In this document: positions 26,838 to 35,823 of the stretch, piece by piece | Position numbering within the stretch: position 1 is the stretch's first letter | How the letters are laid out: each line of letters begins with the position of its first letter | NCBI GenBank assembly: GCA_031268175.1 | Contig: JAIRXR010000007.1 | Span: forward strand, 1 to 64,000 | DNA length: 64,000 nt | DNA from: Puniceicoccales bacterium | GTDB lineage: Bacteria; Verrucomicrobiota; Verrucomicrobiia; Opitutales; JAIRKQ01 | Direction of reading: 5' to 3' | Translations under genes and position numbers: made by a program | The notes under the pieces: model-generated | Databases searched by the model: none | What the model was told of the DNA's origin: nothing | What the model saw: only the letters and a program-made list of their open reading frames with translations

Positions 26838-27788
26838 CTAGGATTGCGACACGGAGAGTTTTCGTATGCCGCTCTTTGACGTCAAAACCACATTGCTGTA
26901 GTGTTCTACGGTCAAATCCGTAAATTTACTGTTTTCGTCCTCGTAGACGCGAAATACGTTGCCATCAATTGGAGTGACGAATCGTTTGATGTTTGCCGGC
27001 TCATCTTTCATAATGTCATTGCGCGTGTAGAATGCGTATATTTGATTTCCAACGATGCTGCTCTTCGCCCCGGCATCCTGGAATCGCGCGCCCATGACAC
27101 GAACCTCATCGACGAACAATTTTCTCGCAAGATCTTCCGGTGTCAGGCCTGCTGCACGCGCTGCTCCGGCGTTGTTTTGCACGTCGTAGCTATCACTACG
27201 AAGATCCCACGCGCCCTCGCCAATGACGATTCTGTTCGGCCGCACACCAGTGGCGTCGGCAGCAGCCTCCAGTTCAGCGCGTATGTCGGAATCTGGATTT
27301 GCATCATGTCCCCAGACGTAGCCTGCCAGCGTTCCACTGTTTTCATCCAATGCTGAGATTGCACGGCGCAATTCGTTGCGCAACAGCCGCTGCAGAAGCA
27401 GCTGCACGTAGCGTTCCCTCCAGTCATCCCCGGCAACGTCGTCGTGGTCAACGCGAACTGTGAGGCCCTTGTTATAGGTGCGTGATGTTATGGATGTGCC
27501 AACGAATTCCACGCGCTTGAACGAGGAACCGACGGCGCGGATGTCATCCGTTTCCGACAAAAAGCACTGCTCGTTGTCTGAGACCTTGAATTCAAAGCGC
27601 TTTGCCACCGGAATTACGGGCGCTATGAAATTCAGTAGGCTTTCCATCTGTTCGGAATCTTTCCAGCCTACGGTGAATGCTGTCAATGGTTCAGAATAGT
27701 TCGCCGCCGTGAACCTTGCTTCATTTGCTGCACAAACAGTTCCGCACTTCTGGAAACCGTCATCTTTTGGTAAAATTTCTATGTTCAT
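26838..27788 (-). CDS. major capsid protein (HK97-fold type)
   Basis: 316 aa. The position after protease and decoration-type genes and before gp36 fits the capsid gene. Features of this capsid class are visible: a basic and aromatic middle (RERYVQLLLQRLLRNELRRA), then the peripheral-domain segment VRPNRIVIGEGAWDLRSDSY, and a late FRVYEDENSKFTDLTVEHYS stretch. It lacks a long N-terminal scaffold domain; the preceding protease/scaffold gene could supply this function. Family call by pattern and synteny. Confidence 0.72.
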   Translation of the reverse strand: MNIEILPKDDGFQKCGTVCAANEARFTAANYSEPLTAFTVGWKDSEQMESLLNFIAPVIPVAKRFEFKVSDNEQCFLSETDDIRAVGSSFKRVEFVGTSITSRTYNKGLTVRVDHDDVAGDDWRERYVQLLLQRLLRNELRRAISALDENSGTLAGYVWGHDANPDSDIRAELEAAADATGVRPNRIVIGEGAWDLRSDSYDVQNNAGAARAAGLTPEDLARKLFVDEVRVMGARFQDAGAKSSIVGNQIYAFYTRNDIMKDEPANIKRFVTPIDGNVFRVYEDENSKFTDLTVEHYSNVVLTSKSGIRKLSVSQS

Positions 27789-27822
27789 ATCTGTGAAAAT
27801 TAATTGTAAATATTAGTGCCCA

Positions 27823-28260
27823 TCAAACTTCCTGGACCACGTGTTGCTGCGGCACGCAGCTCATAAATTCCATGCGTTGATTTGCTCCAGCCGCCCCCGT
27901 CAATGCAATGCCGACCATCGCGTAGATGCCAGGCGCTATTGGCAGCGGCTTTACTTTTCCGTCTGCGGCTGGCACGATGATATCGCCGGCTTGAATCGCC
28001 TCACTAGCTACGGCCAGGAGGGTATCGGAACTTCCCAGAAGCGAGACGTTGACAATTTCCCTTTTCCCGGCTGTCGGTGCCTCAGCTTCATCGGTAATGA
28101 TTCCGATTGGTAGGTCATCTTCTCCACAAATTGCTACATTCAACGACTGCGGCACCAATTTACCGAGAAGATATTTCGTTTCGATCGCCGTCTCGGCTCG
28201 CTTAGCTATGTTGCAAGTGTGCGACCCAATTTCAGAGTTCGATAGTATTAGCTGTGTCAT
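27823..28260 (-). CDS. capsid decoration/stabilisation-type protein (DUF2190-like)
   Basis: 145 aa. Beta-rich with the repeating hydrophobic pattern of decoration proteins: LPIGIITDEAEAPTAGKREI, then IQAGDIIVPAADGKVKPLP and ...IAPGIYAMVGIALTGAAGAN. Such proteins trim or stabilise HK97-fold capsids and lie directly before the capsid gene in Mu-like modules, as here. No signal peptide. Confidence 0.62.
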   Translation of the reverse strand: MTQLILSNSEIGSHTCNIAKRAETAIETKYLLGKLVPQSLNVAICGEDDLPIGIITDEAEAPTAGKREIVNVSLLGSSDTLLAVASEAIQAGDIIVPAADGKVKPLPIAPGIYAMVGIALTGAAGANQRMEFMSCVPQQHVVQEV

Positions 28261-28276
28261 AATTCCTTAGTTAGGG

Positions 28277-29101
28277 TTAAAAATGTTTTTGAAATAGCTC
28301 TGGATTGGTGCGTTTTACGGCCATCCAAGCGTCGCCATAATTTTCCGAAAATTTTTGCATGCGCTCGAAAACGAGGCGCAGAATCCTCTCCCGGCTCGCC
28401 GCACACGCATCGCGTGCCACCAGCGCATCCGTTCGCGAAACCGTATGCAGGATGATTTTTTTTTGCAAAGACGGGAAAATTCTCTCCGAAATTTCCTCAC
28501 TTTTCGGCACTGCCAAAGCTAATTTTTCCACCTGTTTCGCCGCATTTTCCACCTGGAAAATAGCTACGCCATCGCCGCCGCTTACATTGGAGTGAGCGGA
28601 AACCTCCGGCTTCGCCTCTCCCTGACATTCCGGCTCTGAAATTTTCCCTTCCTCCGCGGGCTCGCCGATTGTTTCAATCTTCGCCACGTGTTCGCATGGA
28701 ATATTTGGATGGTTCGTCATGCCGACGGACAGCAGACGCCTTGGAAGCAACTTGCCATCCCTAGTCTGCACCGTGAGCCAGCGCGGTGACAGGTATTTCA
28801 AGATGCCGTTTTTAAACAGCCCCTTTCCTGATTTCGCCCATTTTATGGAGATCCACAGGGCATCATCCTCTACTTTCAAATTTTCTATGCGTCCGTAGAT
28901 CTTTTCATTTTTCGATAAAAATTCCGGATCATCCGGATGGCCAATGAATATGGGAATTCCGTGGAATCCTCTCACAAGTCGCCAGCGGATCGAATGAAAG
29001 GAATTGTAAATATCCTTCGCCGAGGCGGCATCCAAAACTTGAACTCCCTTTGCGTGGTGATATTCGCCGAAATTTGCCAATTTTAACCATTCGATGTTCA
29101 T
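28277..29101 (-). CDS. Mu gpI-like protease/scaffold
   Basis: 274 aa. Segments typical of Mu-type head-maturation proteases are clear: HGIPIFIGHPDDPEF, YGRIENLKVEDDALWISIKW, then LKYLSPRWLT and LPRRLLSVGMTNHPNIPCEH. The N-terminal part is the protease; the C-terminal 100 residues are charged helix and could serve as scaffold. It would process capsid precursors. The ATG at 29101 follows the portal stop directly (TAGATG). Confidence 0.82.
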   Translation of the reverse strand: MNIEWLKLANFGEYHHAKGVQVLDAASAKDIYNSFHSIRWRLVRGFHGIPIFIGHPDDPEFLSKNEKIYGRIENLKVEDDALWISIKWAKSGKGLFKNGILKYLSPRWLTVQTRDGKLLPRRLLSVGMTNHPNIPCEHVAKIETIGEPAEEGKISEPECQGEAKPEVSAHSNVSGGDGVAIFQVENAAKQVEKLALAVPKSEEISERIFPSLQKKIILHTVSRTDALVARDACAASRERILRLVFERMQKFSENYGDAWMAVKRTNPELFQKHF

Positions 29102-30412
29102 CTATTTGCCCTCCTCCGACGGCGACGGCATTTGGCTATTTTTTTCGACTGCGTTTTCACGTTCTCCATGGCGCGGCAGTATTCGTTCGCCGTCATCCGG
29201 CGTGGCCAAATTAAATTTCTCGCGGATGTCATTGATGGAAATCGGAACACCCATTTTGTGAAGTTCCACATACGGGCTAAGTTCCTCTTTCACGTTTCGC
29301 CGCGCGTTCGGTATGAATTTTATGTACGCCTTCACTGGGACGGCGCCGAACAGATATTTTATGACGAACCTATCCACTTGATTATTTAGAGTCTCCGAAA
29401 TCATGCCGGCATCGTCCGTTTCCAAAATGGACGTTTCGTCCGCCTGCAGAGATGCCCCGGCCCCATTCTGGCGGGACAGCGTCGCCAAATCAGAACCGCG
29501 CCAGAGGGCAGCTATGGCCCTATCCATCCTATCGACGAGTGCCGGATAGGGCAATTCTCCCCGCGTCGATATGTCTATGGCTTCGATGTCTGTCCCCCTC
29601 GACATCAGAGCGTGAAATTCGGCACCAAAGTCTTCTACGGCGTCCCGCGCCGCGTTCCATTGCTCCGTGTTCGGAATAGCATCGGTAACGCCCTTGACAC
29701 CCGGCATTGCATTGCGTCCGCAGTAGACCAGCCAATCGCGCATCGGCAGATGCTTGAATATGTATGCAATGGAGCATGCCTCCATGAGGCCATCGCCTGT
29801 CGTTACCAGCCACGCGCCCGGTTCCAGTTGGATACCGGATGAGGCACCTTCGTCCGCCAGAAATTTCAATTTGCCATCGCGGTTTTCGAAAAACCACAGT
29901 GGAACAAAGCGAAAGGTGGCGGTTAGCAGCGCCGAAGGTGCCGTGCGACTTAGCAGCGGAAATTGCGAAAGTTTTTCATCGTTTGAAATTTCATGGGGTT
30001 CGAAAATTATCTCATGGACTGCGTATTTTTTCCCAATCGCGTCCATCATTTGGCGGACCAGGAGAGCCACGCCGCCGGACTCATTTCCGTCGCATGCACT
30101 TGTCGTCGACAGGTTATTATAAAAATGTTCCAGTGCTAGTTTTTGCTCGCGAGCAAGGTCGGAATTGTCCATCGATAGAACTTCCCAATTCAACCGTGCT
30201 ATCGATTTTTTCCGCTTGCTCGCAACACCCAGTATGACATCATCTCTCCGTTCGATGGCATCCCACAGCAGCGCAGCGCCTCTCAAATAGCCAGCCGAAA
30301 ACGAATCGAGCGCTCTCGTCAACGACTCCGGTGTCAGTGTGCCTATGGGACTGAACCGCGTACGCATGGAATTTTTCACGCGAATTTGTGAAATTTGTGA
30401 TGTTGTTTTCAT
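29102..30412 (-). CDS. portal protein (DUF935, Mu gp29 type)
   Basis: 436 aa. Forms the DNA entry vertex. The typical order is visible: RGAALLWDAIERRDDVILGV and ASKRKKSIARLNWEV near the N-terminus, later FENRDGKLKFL, then KHLPMRDWLVYCGRNAMPGV, and the A..WRGSDLATLSRQNGAGAS segment, all familiar from Mu-type portals. The ATG at 30412 overlaps the terminase stop (ATGA). Confidence 0.88.
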   Translation of the reverse strand: MKTTSQISQIRVKNSMRTRFSPIGTLTPESLTRALDSFSAGYLRGAALLWDAIERRDDVILGVASKRKKSIARLNWEVLSMDNSDLAREQKLALEHFYNNLSTTSACDGNESGGVALLVRQMMDAIGKKYAVHEIIFEPHEISNDEKLSQFPLLSRTAPSALLTATFRFVPLWFFENRDGKLKFLADEGASSGIQLEPGAWLVTTGDGLMEACSIAYIFKHLPMRDWLVYCGRNAMPGVKGVTDAIPNTEQWNAARDAVEDFGAEFHALMSRGTDIEAIDISTRGELPYPALVDRMDRAIAALWRGSDLATLSRQNGAGASLQADETSILETDDAGMISETLNNQVDRFVIKYLFGAVPVKAYIKFIPNARRNVKEELSPYVELHKMGVPISINDIREKFNLATPDDGERILPRHGERENAVEKNSQMPSPSEEGK

Positions 30413-31908
30413 AAAAATCTTTTCCTTCCTGCCGCTGCTTGTTCAATTTTTTCAAAGTGCACAGTGGCCGTTTGCCCCACACTACAGGCAGCGTGTACGG
30501 CCAGCGCAAGGGCCCAAAATCTGTCGGCATGCCCGTTTTTCCCGCGGTCACCGGCAAACCGAACATTTCCGGCAAGCGTCGTTTCCCTTTTGATGGAGCG
30601 CAGGTCGGCGCGAATGAAATCGTCGCTGGGAATTCTTAGCACTTCGTTCTCAAAAACTTCGCGGAGTTGGTAGGCGAGCAGTTCTTTGGTCGCATTCGTG
30701 AATGCTATGCCCTCTACGCGATATTTTCCGAACCTTTCAGCTGCACGCTCGAAAAATTGTCTGCCGATGCCGCTCTGATCAATGCAAACGCGCCCCAAAT
30801 GCGCTAGGGTGAAAAATTTTCGCAGCTCGCTTTCCTGAGACGAAAACGGCGCATCCTTCATGCAGAGAACGCTTCGTGTCAGCAGCATTTCGCCGCGCTT
30901 TTCCAACAGCCAAAATACGGTTAGGTCGTGGCTGCGGCCAATATCTATGCCAAGAAAGCATTCTCCAGTTTGCGATGAAAAATTCCCCCACTGCCAATTG
31001 GCGTTGTGCAATGGTTTCTCCTCTACCACGGCTTTTCGTCCGGCGATGCCGCTCAAATCGTCGCGAACCGCGGAGCTGCCACATTCGCCATCTTCGGTGA
31101 AAATTTCACCGCTATCGGGAGATCCGTATTCGCAATGCGCCACCATGTCGCTGGTTATGAACGAGGAACGGTCATCGGCCGGTACGCACATGTATTCCTG
31201 CAAAAACGATTCCTCGTCCGGGCATCCATTTTTCACGGAATCGAAGTATTCTCCGTCGGACATTTGGCCGCGCTCGTCCCATTCAGCTAATTTCGCCCTC
31301 AACTTATCCAAAAAGCCCTGTTCAAGCGCGTCCTGCAGAGTTACGCGGTGGTATGAAAATTTTTTTGGATTGCCTCCGTCGCGGACCTCGCAGATCAATT
31401 TGTTAAAAAAGTTATTTGACCCGCGGTGCGTAGACAGGATTTCCAGCTGCCCTCCCCAGGTGATCCCCGGCAATGCTGTGGCGTAGAGATTTTTCTGATC
31501 GCCGTGCAACGCGAATTCGTCCAAAATTCTCGAGCCGCGCTTGCCGGCCTGGGAATTTACGCTCGACGGCAGGGAATTTATTGCCCGGCCATCGGAAAAT
31601 CGCAGCGACACGAAGGTGTCAATTTTTTCATCGCAAACCACCGCATTGCCGAAAAAATTGCACGCTGGGGCTAGCATCTGCGCAAATTTCTTGCAGTCGG
31701 CGACGAATAGCTTTGCCTGCAGTTCGTCCCTCGACGCCGCCCAGGTATCCCAATGGTTTACCTTGGAAGCGTGCCGCCGAACGGCCCCGTATGCCGTCGC
31801 CAGCGTCATGCCGATTTGGCGAGACTTTTCCAAAATCTTCAGCGGAGAGGCGTCGAGAATCCAACTGGCTTGGTACGGGAGGAAAAAGCTTCGATTGCCG
31901 TCTCTCAT
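30409..31908 (-). CDS. terminase large subunit (Mu gp28 type)
   Basis: 499 aa. Motor and nuclease that packages DNA into the capsid. The ATPase Walker A variant EKSRQIGMT is near residue 27 and the Walker B region SRILDEFALHG near residue 132. The RNase-H-like nuclease domain begins CFLGIDIGRSHDLTVFWL, with the second acidic motif in VCIDQSGIGRQFFERAAERF. Key residues look intact, so the enzyme may be active. It overlaps both neighbours by ATGA. Confidence 0.9.
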   Translation of the reverse strand: MRDGNRSFFLPYQASWILDASPLKILEKSRQIGMTLATAYGAVRRHASKVNHWDTWAASRDELQAKLFVADCKKFAQMLAPACNFFGNAVVCDEKIDTFVSLRFSDGRAINSLPSSVNSQAGKRGSRILDEFALHGDQKNLYATALPGITWGGQLEILSTHRGSNNFFNKLICEVRDGGNPKKFSYHRVTLQDALEQGFLDKLRAKLAEWDERGQMSDGEYFDSVKNGCPDEESFLQEYMCVPADDRSSFITSDMVAHCEYGSPDSGEIFTEDGECGSSAVRDDLSGIAGRKAVVEEKPLHNANWQWGNFSSQTGECFLGIDIGRSHDLTVFWLLEKRGEMLLTRSVLCMKDAPFSSQESELRKFFTLAHLGRVCIDQSGIGRQFFERAAERFGKYRVEGIAFTNATKELLAYQLREVFENEVLRIPSDDFIRADLRSIKRETTLAGNVRFAGDRGKNGHADRFWALALAVHAACSVGQTATVHFEKIEQAAAGRKRFL

Positions 31909-32297
31909 AGCAGCTGCAATTGCTCCTCCACGGTTTCTACGACGTCCTTCGGCAGTCTTCCCATTTGCATGCTTTCGCGCACCGCCCGCAGCCTCTGCAT
32001 TTCCTCCTCGATGTCGCCGCTTCTAAGTTTTTCGGACTGCTTGCGCTCCATTTCCTGGATTCTCTGTGAACTCGCCGATAGTTTTTGAATCACGGCGGAT
32101 ATGTCCTTTAACTCCCCAACGGATCCATCGCAATCCCCGCATATGGAATCGAATAGCATCTCCCAGGCGCGGGATAGCGATGCCATTGCTGTCCCCATCG
32201 ACAGTTCGAAATTGGCAAAAATTTCGGAAGTCTTCTCCCTGGCAAATTTTATCTGCGCCAGGTGGCTTTTGAATCTGTCCCCAACGTCACACATCAT
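31905..32297 (-). CDS. probable small terminase subunit or packaging cofactor
   Basis: 130 aa, helical throughout, with a strong coiled-coil second half (AVIQKLSASSQRIQEMERKQ and on) and an acidic C-terminus. Position directly before the large terminase gene suggests the DNA-recognition subunit. No helix-turn-helix is obvious, so the call rests mainly on position. It overlaps both neighbours by ATGA. Confidence 0.5.
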   Translation of the reverse strand: MMCDVGDRFKSHLAQIKFAREKTSEIFANFELSMGTAMASLSRAWEMLFDSICGDCDGSVGELKDISAVIQKLSASSQRIQEMERKQSEKLRSGDIEEEMQRLRAVRESMQMGRLPKDVVETVEEQLQLL

Positions 32298-32614
32298 CCA
32301 TCAATCCCGGCATTTTCAGGCGCGCAACCGTCGGCAGCCATAAATCTGTCGCCGAAGCCGCATTCGCTGATTTTTACAACGGCGTTGCTGGCGACCAATG
32401 CTCGCAAAATTTCTTCCACATCACCGCGCCCAACACGCTCGCACTCGCAACACACACCTCGAAAAATTACTGCAACCGGCAAACTCGCCGGCGAGGCCAC
32501 CCGCAACTGCGAGAGCACCAGCGCCCGCATTTTCGCAGCGTCGATCGTGATAGCGGCATACCGATTCGCCGTATTATTCCAATTCTTCGATGCGCTCTCT
32601 GTGCTGTCCTTCAT
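32294..32614 (-). CDS. first gene of the phage cassette, hypothetical
   Basis: 106 aa. The middle (RALVLSQLRVASPASLPVAV) is mildly hydrophobic, and two cysteines close together (GVCCECERV) could bind metal. The stop overlaps the next gene by ATGA, which supports its reality. The 200-bp gap upstream (32615-32817) contains an AT-rich tract and a small hairpin and should hold the cassette promoter, but I see no convincing -35/-10 pair. Confidence 0.5.
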   Translation of the reverse strand: MKDSTESASKNWNNTANRYAAITIDAAKMRALVLSQLRVASPASLPVAVIFRGVCCECERVGRGDVEEILRALVASNAVVKISECGFGDRFMAADGCAPENAGIDG

Positions 32615-32817
32615 GCGATTTGATGGGACAGTGTAACACGAATTACATCGGTGCGTGAGCAGTAGGTTGGCTGCGTTTGCTAGAGCAAATCGCTTTGATT
32701 TGTTGTAAAATTTTCACAGAAAATGTACAAATGATGCCACCGCGTAAAAATTTTGCGCCGTGATCGCAGCCATGGGACCGATGCTCCACCTTTGCTTGCC
32801 GGCTGATTTGGTCTCGC

Positions 32818-34341
32818 CTATGCCCTGTCCAGCGCGCGATAGTGTATTGATTCCAGAAGGTGCGGAGGCAAAATTTCCCCCTCGCCTTCCAAATCGGCGA
32901 TCGTGCGCGCAACTTTTAAAATTTTATCGTAGGCTCTCGCGGAAATGGATAGTTGCTTCATTGCCATTTCGAGTAGGTCTGCCGACTCCTTTCCAAGCTC
33001 GCAAAATTTCATAACTTCGCCGTGGGACATGGCGGCGTTGCGTTTGTTTTTTACACTTTGAAATCTGCTGATCTGCATTTTGGACGCCGCTTCCACCCTC
33101 GACCTTATTTCGGCCGACGCTTCGGACATATTCTTCGATCGCATGGCTTCTATGGCAACCGCTGGAACGTACATCTGTATGTCGAATCTGTCAACCATCG
33201 GGCCGCTAATTTTTGCCCTATATCTCAGGATGTCGGCTTGGGAGCATTTGCATCTGCGCCTTTCATCGCCCAGGTATCCGCATGGGCATGGATTCATGGC
33301 ACCGACTAGCATGGTGCTGCATGGAAATTTGATTTTTCCGGAGCTACGTGAGATTGTGACCTCTCCATCCTCGAGCGGCTGGCGAAGGGATTCCAATGTA
33401 GTCCTCCGAAATTCGGCCAACTCATCTAAAAACAGCACACCATTGTGAGCCAATGAAATTTCCCCCGGTGCGGGGATGCTCCCACCGCCGAGCAATCCTG
33501 CTCCGCTGGTCGAGTGGTGGGGAGAGCGGAATGGCCGTTCGAAGCAGACTTTTCCACCGGACATCAGCAGCCCCGCCGCAGAGTGGATGCTCATCGTTTC
33601 CAAAAATTCATCGAAAGTTGGCGCCGCCATTATGCTCGGTATGCGCTTTGCGACCATTGATTTTCCGGCTCCAGGAGGCCCTATCATCAGAAGATTATGC
33701 CCGCCGGAAACAGCCACTTCGACCGCCCGACGCAGTGCCATTTGCCCTTTTACCTCCGCAAAGTCTAGTAAATTTTTGCCGATTTTTACGTCCGATTGCA
33801 AATTCCTGTGGGCGACGGGTTGCAACACTATTTGCCCGCTCAAAAATTTAATCGCCTCACCTAGATTCTCTACGGCAAAAATTTCCACGCCATCGACGAA
33901 AGCCGCTTCATCTGCGGATTCCGGCGGTAGGAGCAATTTTTTTCTCTCCTTTTTTGCCTGAATCGCAAATGCCAATCCGCCCTTGATCCCGCGAATTTTT
34001 CCAGAAAGCCCGAGCTCTCCGGCGACTATGAAGTCGCCGAGATTTTCAAAAAAGCATTGCCCTGTGCTTTGGATCACACCGATGGCAATGGGAAGATCGT
34101 AGAATGATCCTTCCTTTCTTATGCAGGACGGAGCTAAATTTACAGTTGTGCGAGTGCGCGGAATGGCGTATCCGCCGTTCAAAAGCGCCGAAAAAATCCT
34201 ATCGTAGGACTCTTTTATGGCAGCGTCCGGGAGGCCGACGATCACAAATTTCAAGTCTCCTCTCTCTCCGGAGTTTACCTCGACTGCGATGTCGACGGCA
34301 TCAATTCCTCTCAGCGCGCACGACTGGACAATGGACAGCAT
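32818..34341 (-). CDS. comM: YifB/ComM-family Mg-chelatase-like AAA ATPase
   Basis: 507 aa. ComM is a hexameric helicase that helps integrate incoming single-stranded DNA during natural transformation; the wider family is conserved in bacteria without obvious competence. The N-terminal ChlI-like domain starts [20 protein letters not shown]. Then come Walker A GPPGAGKS, Walker [12 protein letters not shown] and a Zn-binding segment with [16 protein letters not shown]. The C-terminal domain has [18 protein letters not shown]. Start: ATG at 34341, with two further Met codons upstream. Confidence 0.93.
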   Translation of the reverse strand: MLSIVQSCALRGIDAVDIAVEVNSGERGDLKFVIVGLPDAAIKESYDRIFSALLNGGYAIPRTRTTVNLAPSCIRKEGSFYDLPIAIGVIQSTGQCFFENLGDFIVAGELGLSGKIRGIKGGLAFAIQAKKERKKLLLPPESADEAAFVDGVEIFAVENLGEAIKFLSGQIVLQPVAHRNLQSDVKIGKNLLDFAEVKGQMALRRAVEVAVSGGHNLLMIGPPGAGKSMVAKRIPSIMAAPTFDEFLETMSIHSAAGLLMSGGKVCFERPFRSPHHSTSGAGLLGGGSIPAPGEISLAHNGVLFLDELAEFRRTTLESLRQPLEDGEVTISRSSGKIKFPCSTMLVGAMNPCPCGYLGDERRRCKCSQADILRYRAKISGPMVDRFDIQMYVPAVAIEAMRSKNMSEASAEIRSRVEAASKMQISRFQSVKNKRNAAMSHGEVMKFCELGKESADLLEMAMKQLSISARAYDKILKVARTIADLEGEGEILPPHLLESIHYRALDRA

Positions 34342-34434
34342 TAGCAATTGCTAAGTCATCACACAATTGCCATTCGATGTCAAGTGGAAATATGCGGCAA
34401 GCGAATGTAAAAAATTCGCCTGCGCGGGGATATT

Positions 34435-35301
34435 TCACAGCTGATCGTGGAGTGGATTGCTCGGAAGCATTGCGTGGAAATGCATTCCGAAATATAGTAA
34501 TCCGATCGTCAGTGGGTCCAGCAGCAATTGCGTAGCCACTTCCGCAAACGTACTACTTTCCGTCAAACCATAGCCTATAAGATGCGCTCCTGCACGATCA
34601 CCATCTCCACCTACGATTTTGACTCTGTCCAAAAAATTTTCATCAAAATCCGCGGCGGATATGGCACATTCAAGCCCTGGAATGGCTACGTCAATTTGGC
34701 GAATACCATCCGTTTCGATGCCGATCAAGACAATTGAGCGCCCATAGTGATTCGAAATGTGTTGGAGCATGTCCGTGTTCAGTTGCCTGTCACCGAAATG
34801 TGTAAAAAGATTGGTGAGTTTTGCAGCTTCTATCAGATTTTTCACCTCCGTTTCGGCCTGTCCGATGGCTTTTGAATTGCCTCCTAGACTCGGATGGCAC
34901 AAATTTTTCCCTTGAAATCTTTCGTAGATCTGTGCCATTATTCCGTAAAAGCCACATCTGCCATCGCCAAACATGTTAACGTCTTGCCTTGCGCTGTTTT
35001 CCAGAATTTGCGTAACGCGCACATTGCTTGGCCACGCATCCAGCAAAAATTCGCAGTTAAGCTCTCCCAAGTCTGCATCATCGAAGCGCCGTCCACCAGC
35101 TGCGCATTTCTTCGCCCTTTCTAGCTTGTCTTTCTCGAACGTGCGTTTGGATTCTGCGATGGCACGCTTGAGTTGCTTATCGTTATTGGCGGCATTGATG
35201 CCGGATGCGTTGTTTTCTTTGCCATGGGAATGGGAGACATTTGGCCTGCCAAAATTTCTAGCTCTTATATTCATGCCGGGCATATGCACAAAAATATCCA
35301 C
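34435..35301 (-). CDS. OTU-domain cysteine protease-like protein
   Basis: 288 aa, no signal peptide. Residues 1-70 are polar, with a basic, charged helix. The catalytic motif of OTU proteases is at GDGRCGFYGIMAQIYERF (D113, nucleophile C116). The expected C-terminal His lies in LLYFGMHFHAML (H274 or H276), and the protein ends soon after. OTU proteins cut ubiquitin or ubiquitin-like chains. Bacteria have no ubiquitin, so a bacterial OTU usually acts on a host and is delivered by a secretion system. It sits alone between comM and tRNA-Phe, a typical place for acquired genes. The N-terminal start is uncertain (Met 7 and Met 10 also possible). Confidence 0.78.
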   Translation of the reverse strand: MDIFVHMPGMNIRARNFGRPNVSHSHGKENNASGINAANNDKQLKRAIAESKRTFEKDKLERAKKCAAGGRRFDDADLGELNCEFLLDAWPSNVRVTQILENSARQDVNMFGDGRCGFYGIMAQIYERFQGKNLCHPSLGGNSKAIGQAETEVKNLIEAAKLTNLFTHFGDRQLNTDMLQHISNHYGRSIVLIGIETDGIRQIDVAIPGLECAISAADFDENFLDRVKIVGGDGDRAGAHLIGYGLTESSTFAEVATQLLLDPLTIGLLYFGMHFHAMLPSNPLHDQL

Positions 35302-35421
35302 AAAGTAAATAGATTTTCCTGTGACCAGAGTGGCAAATTAGTGGTTGACTTACATGCGGACGTCGCCATTAAAAATCTGGCTGCGGTGTATGGTGGATAA
35401 CTAGTACCGTCTATGTGATTT

Positions 35422-35497
<76 letters not shown>

Positions 35498-35823
35498 CAA
35501 ACCGACTCACTGGTGATTCGGTGTCGTGCCAATGCTAGCCACTGGACGACTGCTCCGCGGGAGCATTTATTGCTGTGCTTCGGGGCTATGCCGACGGCTG
35601 CGCGCGTGCTTCGCCGGCGATTCGGTGCACCGACGCATCTAATTTTTTGAAAAATTTCCGTGATTTTTCCGGCGGAGAATTGTTTTTATTCGCCGTCGCC
35701 TAAAAAAATGACCGGCTGAGAAATCTCTCAGCCGGTCCTCCCCTAACTAAACCGCACTTCCTAACGGTTGTGGATACACATTTGCATAATTTGTGAAAAT
35801 TTTCAACAAAAAACGAAAATCTG
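35498..35823. other. 326-bp gap between tRNA-Phe and nuoG
   Basis: No credible gene. The first 200 bases are GC-rich with small hairpins (for example gctccgcgggagc near 35553) and could be a decayed sequence or part of a longer transcript of the tRNA. No copy of the tRNA 3' end was noticed, so there is no sign of a clean attachment site. The right part holds the terminator at 35702-35737 and an AT-rich tail. Confidence 0.5.
35702..35737 (-). terminator. strong rho-independent terminator of the nuoG transcript
   Basis: A perfect 12-bp stem (35710-35721 with 35726-35737, loop of four) is followed on the minus strand by attttttta. It lies 87 bp beyond the nuoG stop. No T-run on the plus side. 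Confidence 0.92.

Larger units (their letters stand above)
21042..32614 (-). mobile_element. 16-gene phage-derived virion cassette (Mu-type head module)
   Basis: All genes lie on the minus strand and many overlap by ATGA or GTGA. In transcription order they are two small proteins, large terminase, portal, protease/scaffold, a decoration-type protein, major capsid, a gp36-like connector, two small head-tail proteins, a fibre-like protein, a small protein, a 34-aa amphipathic peptide, a short coiled-coil protein, a hub-like protein and a last structural protein. I see no integrase, transposase, repressor, replication gene, endolysin or tape measure, and no flanking repeats. All frames are intact. 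It sits between comM and pyrG. Confidence 0.8.

Noticed and set aside
30860-31486. 208-aa plus-strand open frame inside the terminase region
   Set aside because: Antisense shadow of the large terminase gene; Ser/Pro/Arg-rich without pattern.
32643-32912. 89-aa minus-strand frame upstream of the phage cassette
   Set aside because: Overlaps the comM end out of frame; biased composition and no ribosome site.
35498-35700. tRNA-Phe as an attachment site of an island
   Set aside because: No repeat of the tRNA 3' end was noticed nearby and no integrase is present.
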